Origin: CF-113 sp035308345
Lineage (GTDB): Bacteria; Chloroflexota; Ktedonobacteria; Ktedonobacterales; Ktedonobacteraceae
Length of the DNA: 8,560 nucleotides
Direction: 5' to 3'
Assembly: GCA_035308345.1 (NCBI GenBank)
Contig: DATGGW010000240.1
Coordinates: forward strand, 1 to 8,560
Under the pieces are notes generated by a model. That model searched no databases, was not told the DNA's origin, and saw only the letters and a program-made list of their open reading frames with translations. Below, one piece after another: positions 6,627 through 8,560 of the stretch; the stretch's first letter is position 1, and each line of letters starts with the position of its first letter. The position numbers and the translations under genes were made by a program.

Positions 6627-7937
6627 ATGCAGATCGTTGAACTCATTCGTAAGAAACGGGATGGGCATATCCTGAGTACCGCCGAAATTGACTGGCTGGT
6701 TCGGCAATATACGCATGAGCGAATCCCCGATTACCAGATGTCAGCATGGCTGATGGCCGTCTACTGGCGCGGCATGAATGCGCGCGAGACCAGTGATCTT
6801 ACGCTGGCGATGGCGCATTCGGGAGAAGAGCTGCATGCCCGCGACATCACCTCGCCTGTGGTCGATAAGCACAGCACGGGTGGGGTTGGCGACAAGGTGA
6901 CGCTGGCCGTCGCGCCCCTGGTGGCAGCCTGTGGTGTGGCTGTAGGCAAGATGACCGGGCGCGGTTTGGGGCATACCGGCGGCACAGTTGACAAACTGGA
7001 GTCGGTGCCAGGTTTTCGCGTGAGTCTCACCCGCGAGGAGTTTGCGCGCATCCTCACCCAACATCATATTGTGCTTGCGGGTCAATCCACCGAGCTTGCG
7101 CCGGCCGATGGCAAAATGTACGCGCTGCGCGACGTAACCGGTACTATTGAAAGCATACCCCTGATCGCAGCCAGCATCATGAGCAAGAAACTCGCGGTTG
7201 GTGCCTCCCACCTGTTGTTGGATGTAAAAGTCGGTTCAGGCGCATTCATGAAAACAGTAGATCAGGCTCGCGCTCTGGCAGAGACAATGGTCGATATCGG
7301 CCGTCTCGCCGGTCTGCATACTGTTGCAGCCATTACTTCGATGGAGCAGCCGCTTGGGTGCGCGATTGGTAATGCGTTGGAGATGGCGGAAGCGATCTCG
7401 GTTTTGCGCGGAGAGGGGCCACAGGATGCGTCCGATCTTTGCTATCACGAGGCCTCAGAGCTGTTAGTCATGACAGGAAGCGCGCAGAGCCTCTCCGAGG
7501 CGGAGAGAAAAGTCGAGCAGGCGATACGTTCAGGGACAGCCGTCGCCAAGCTGGCCGAGGTTATTGCTGCCCAGGGGGGAGACGCGCGCCTGATCGAGCG
7601 TCCCGAACTGCTGCCAACCGCGCCGGTGCGTGTGATGCTGACCGCGCCACGCTCTGGCTATATCGCCGCTATCGAAGCTGAACAGGTGGGACTTGCCAGC
7701 ATGCGTCTGGGGGCGGGTCGTTTCAAGAAAGGTGAACAGATCGATCACCGCACTGGCTTTGTATTGCAGGCGAAGATAGGCGATTATCGCAAAGCAGGTG
7801 GTCCACTGGTCGAAATCCATGCGCGCAGCCAATCCGAAGCCGATTCCGTGCGAGATGACCTGCTCGTTTGCTATAGCTGGAGCGATGCTCCTATATCAAC
7901 TCCGCCGCTGCTGCTGGATACAATTCGGCCTGTGTAG
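6627..7937 (+). CDS. pdp: Pyrimidine-nucleoside phosphorylase (EC 2.4.2.2)
   Basis: The 436-residue protein matches the bacterial pyrimidine/thymidine phosphorylase family over its full length (Geobacillus enzyme about 433). It cleaves uridine or thymidine with phosphate to the free base plus (deoxy)ribose 1-phosphate, in pyrimidine salvage. Key residues are in register: phosphate-binding KHSTGGVGDK (81-90), the family signature GRGLGHTGGTVDKLE (111-125), and base-binding Arg168, Ser183 and Lys187. The signature starts with Thr110 where most members have Ser. Lys108 precedes it, the position linked to ribose acceptance in pyrimidine phosphorylases, which favours pdp over the deoxy-specific deoA. 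The C-terminal domain (about 340-436) is the usual PYNP_C fold. A GGGGAAAG stretch precedes the ATG at a good distance. It is cytosolic and dimeric by family. Its end lies 9 bp from the convergent kelch gene's stop. Confidence 0.95.
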   Translation: MQIVELIRKKRDGHILSTAEIDWLVRQYTHERIPDYQMSAWLMAVYWRGMNARETSDLTLAMAHSGEELHARDITSPVVDKHSTGGVGDKVTLAVAPLVAACGVAVGKMTGRGLGHTGGTVDKLESVPGFRVSLTREEFARILTQHHIVLAGQSTELAPADGKMYALRDVTGTIESIPLIAASIMSKKLAVGASHLLLDVKVGSGAFMKTVDQARALAETMVDIGRLAGLHTVAAITSMEQPLGCAIGNALEMAEAISVLRGEGPQDASDLCYHEASELLVMTGSAQSLSEAERKVEQAIRSGTAVAKLAEVIAAQGGDARLIERPELLPTAPVRVMLTAPRSGYIAAIEAEQVGLASMRLGAGRFKKGEQIDHRTGFVLQAKIGDYRKAGGPLVEIHARSQSEADSVRDDLLVCYSWSDAPISTPPLLLDTIRPV

Positions 7938-7946
7938 CAGGCTGAT

Positions 7947-8560
7947 CTATGGCTGTAGTTTCAATTCAAGAAAATCGTCTGTTGGGCGACTGGTGTTGTT
8001 CGCGCCGCGTTCGAGAAAGACATGTCCTGCGCCGTCACAGGCTGCCGCTCCCAGCAGGGAACCACCGCCGGGCAGTGTGGGCAGTCTGCTCCAATTTAAC
8101 GTGCGCGGTGTTACCAGCCAGGCTGAGGTGAGGGTGGTTGCCTGCGCCGGGTTGTAGCCGCCCAGGATCACCAGGCGACCCTGTCCGTCCAGGCAACTTG
8201 CTGCGCCGCTCATAGCCTCAGGCGCGCTGCCCGGCTCAAGCGTCCAGGTATTCTGGATGGTATCGTAGCGGTAGATATGCGAAGTTGGCACGCGCTGACC
8301 TGCATCTTTTGAACCACCGATGAGCAAGATTCCTCCCTGACCGTCGGGAGCGAGCGTGACATAACCTGATCCAGTTGGTAGAGAGGCCAATATCTCCCAC
8401 TTGTCCGTGTTGATGTCATAGCGATACCAACCTGTGCCAGCCTGCGCCTGTGGATTGCCCGGGGTGATAAATCCCTCGGTCATATAAAGATGCCCCGCTT
8501 GATCGGCAAGCAGTGAGTTTCCAAAACCGATGAAAGCCTGAGCAGGCGGCGTGATTTTCT
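7947..8560 (-). CDS. Kelch/galactose-oxidase-type beta-propeller protein, 3' part
   Basis: The frame is open to the right edge, so the N-terminus is outside the window. The ATG at 8483 is internal, since the reading frame upstream of it (GNSLLADQAGHLYM) continues the same repeat pattern. About 203 residues are visible. They hold repeats of the kelch style: a strand ending in Gly-Gly (ILLIGG, LVILGG), then an aromatic (IYRYD, WYRYD) and a Trp about six residues on (DKWEIL, NTWTLE, LNWSRL). That gives three or so blades, with a final strand DFLELKLQP closing the propeller. Such proteins bind partners or glycans and are often exported, but the N-terminus that would show a signal peptide is missing. 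It is convergent with the phosphorylase gene, with 9 bp between stops and no hairpin terminator visible there. Confidence 0.8.
   Translation of the reverse strand, partial: KITPPAQAFIGFGNSLLADQAGHLYMTEGFITPGNPQAQAGTGWYRYDINTDKWEILASLPTGSGYVTLAPDGQGGILLIGGSKDAGQRVPTSHIYRYDTIQNTWTLEPGSAPEAMSGAASCLDGQGRLVILGGYNPAQATTLTSAWLVTPRTLNWSRLPTLPGGGSLLGAAACDGAGHVFLERGANNTSRPTDDFLELKLQP

Noticed and set aside
6741..7211. 156-codon open frame antisense to the phosphorylase gene
   Set aside because: It lies wholly inside a gene with clear family-wide conservation; composition is typical of an antisense shadow.
7938..7946. Terminator between the phosphorylase and kelch genes
   Set aside because: Only 9 bases separate the stops and no stem-loop with a T-run is visible there.

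Overview
The window looks like a bacterial chromosome segment, most likely from a Ktedonobacteria-type Chloroflexota or a similar large-genome soil bacterium. That guess rests on general character only: a mixed-GC genome, a GAF/degenerate GGDEF regulator, a DrrA-type ABC exporter, a zinc-ribbon/proline-rich protein and a kelch protein. There is no rRNA or other marker to fix the taxon. Genes cover nearly all of the window. I see no tRNA, rRNA, CRISPR array, insertion sequence or prophage gene.

Left part (about 1-2670, relatively AT-rich, all on +): the 3' end of a GAF plus degenerate GGDEF regulator, then two tandem paralogous small P-loop NTPases of a family I cannot name. Each P-loop gene follows a gap of about 125 bp. 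The second has a strong Shine-Dalgarno and two perfect TATAAT hexamers upstream.

Middle (about 2674-3588, +, clearly more GC-rich): a Rho-family hexameric helicase/ATPase that has the whole motor domain but lacks the N-terminal RNA-binding domain, and whose Q-loop is enlarged. A hairpin separates it from the convergent ABC genes.

Right part: a minus-strand two-gene ABC-2 exporter operon (ATPase, then permease; 5758 down to 3634). Divergent from it is a plus-strand pair, a zinc-ribbon/proline-rich protein of unknown function and a well-conserved pyrimidine-nucleoside phosphorylase. Convergent with that, and running off the right edge, is a kelch/beta-propeller protein.

Functionally, the exporter pair and the phosphorylase are confident, ordinary calls. 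The parts worth a second look are the Rho-like protein without an RNA-binding domain, the two P-loop paralogues and their association with a pseudo-GGDEF regulator. Whether these left-hand genes form one system is inference from order and strand alone.
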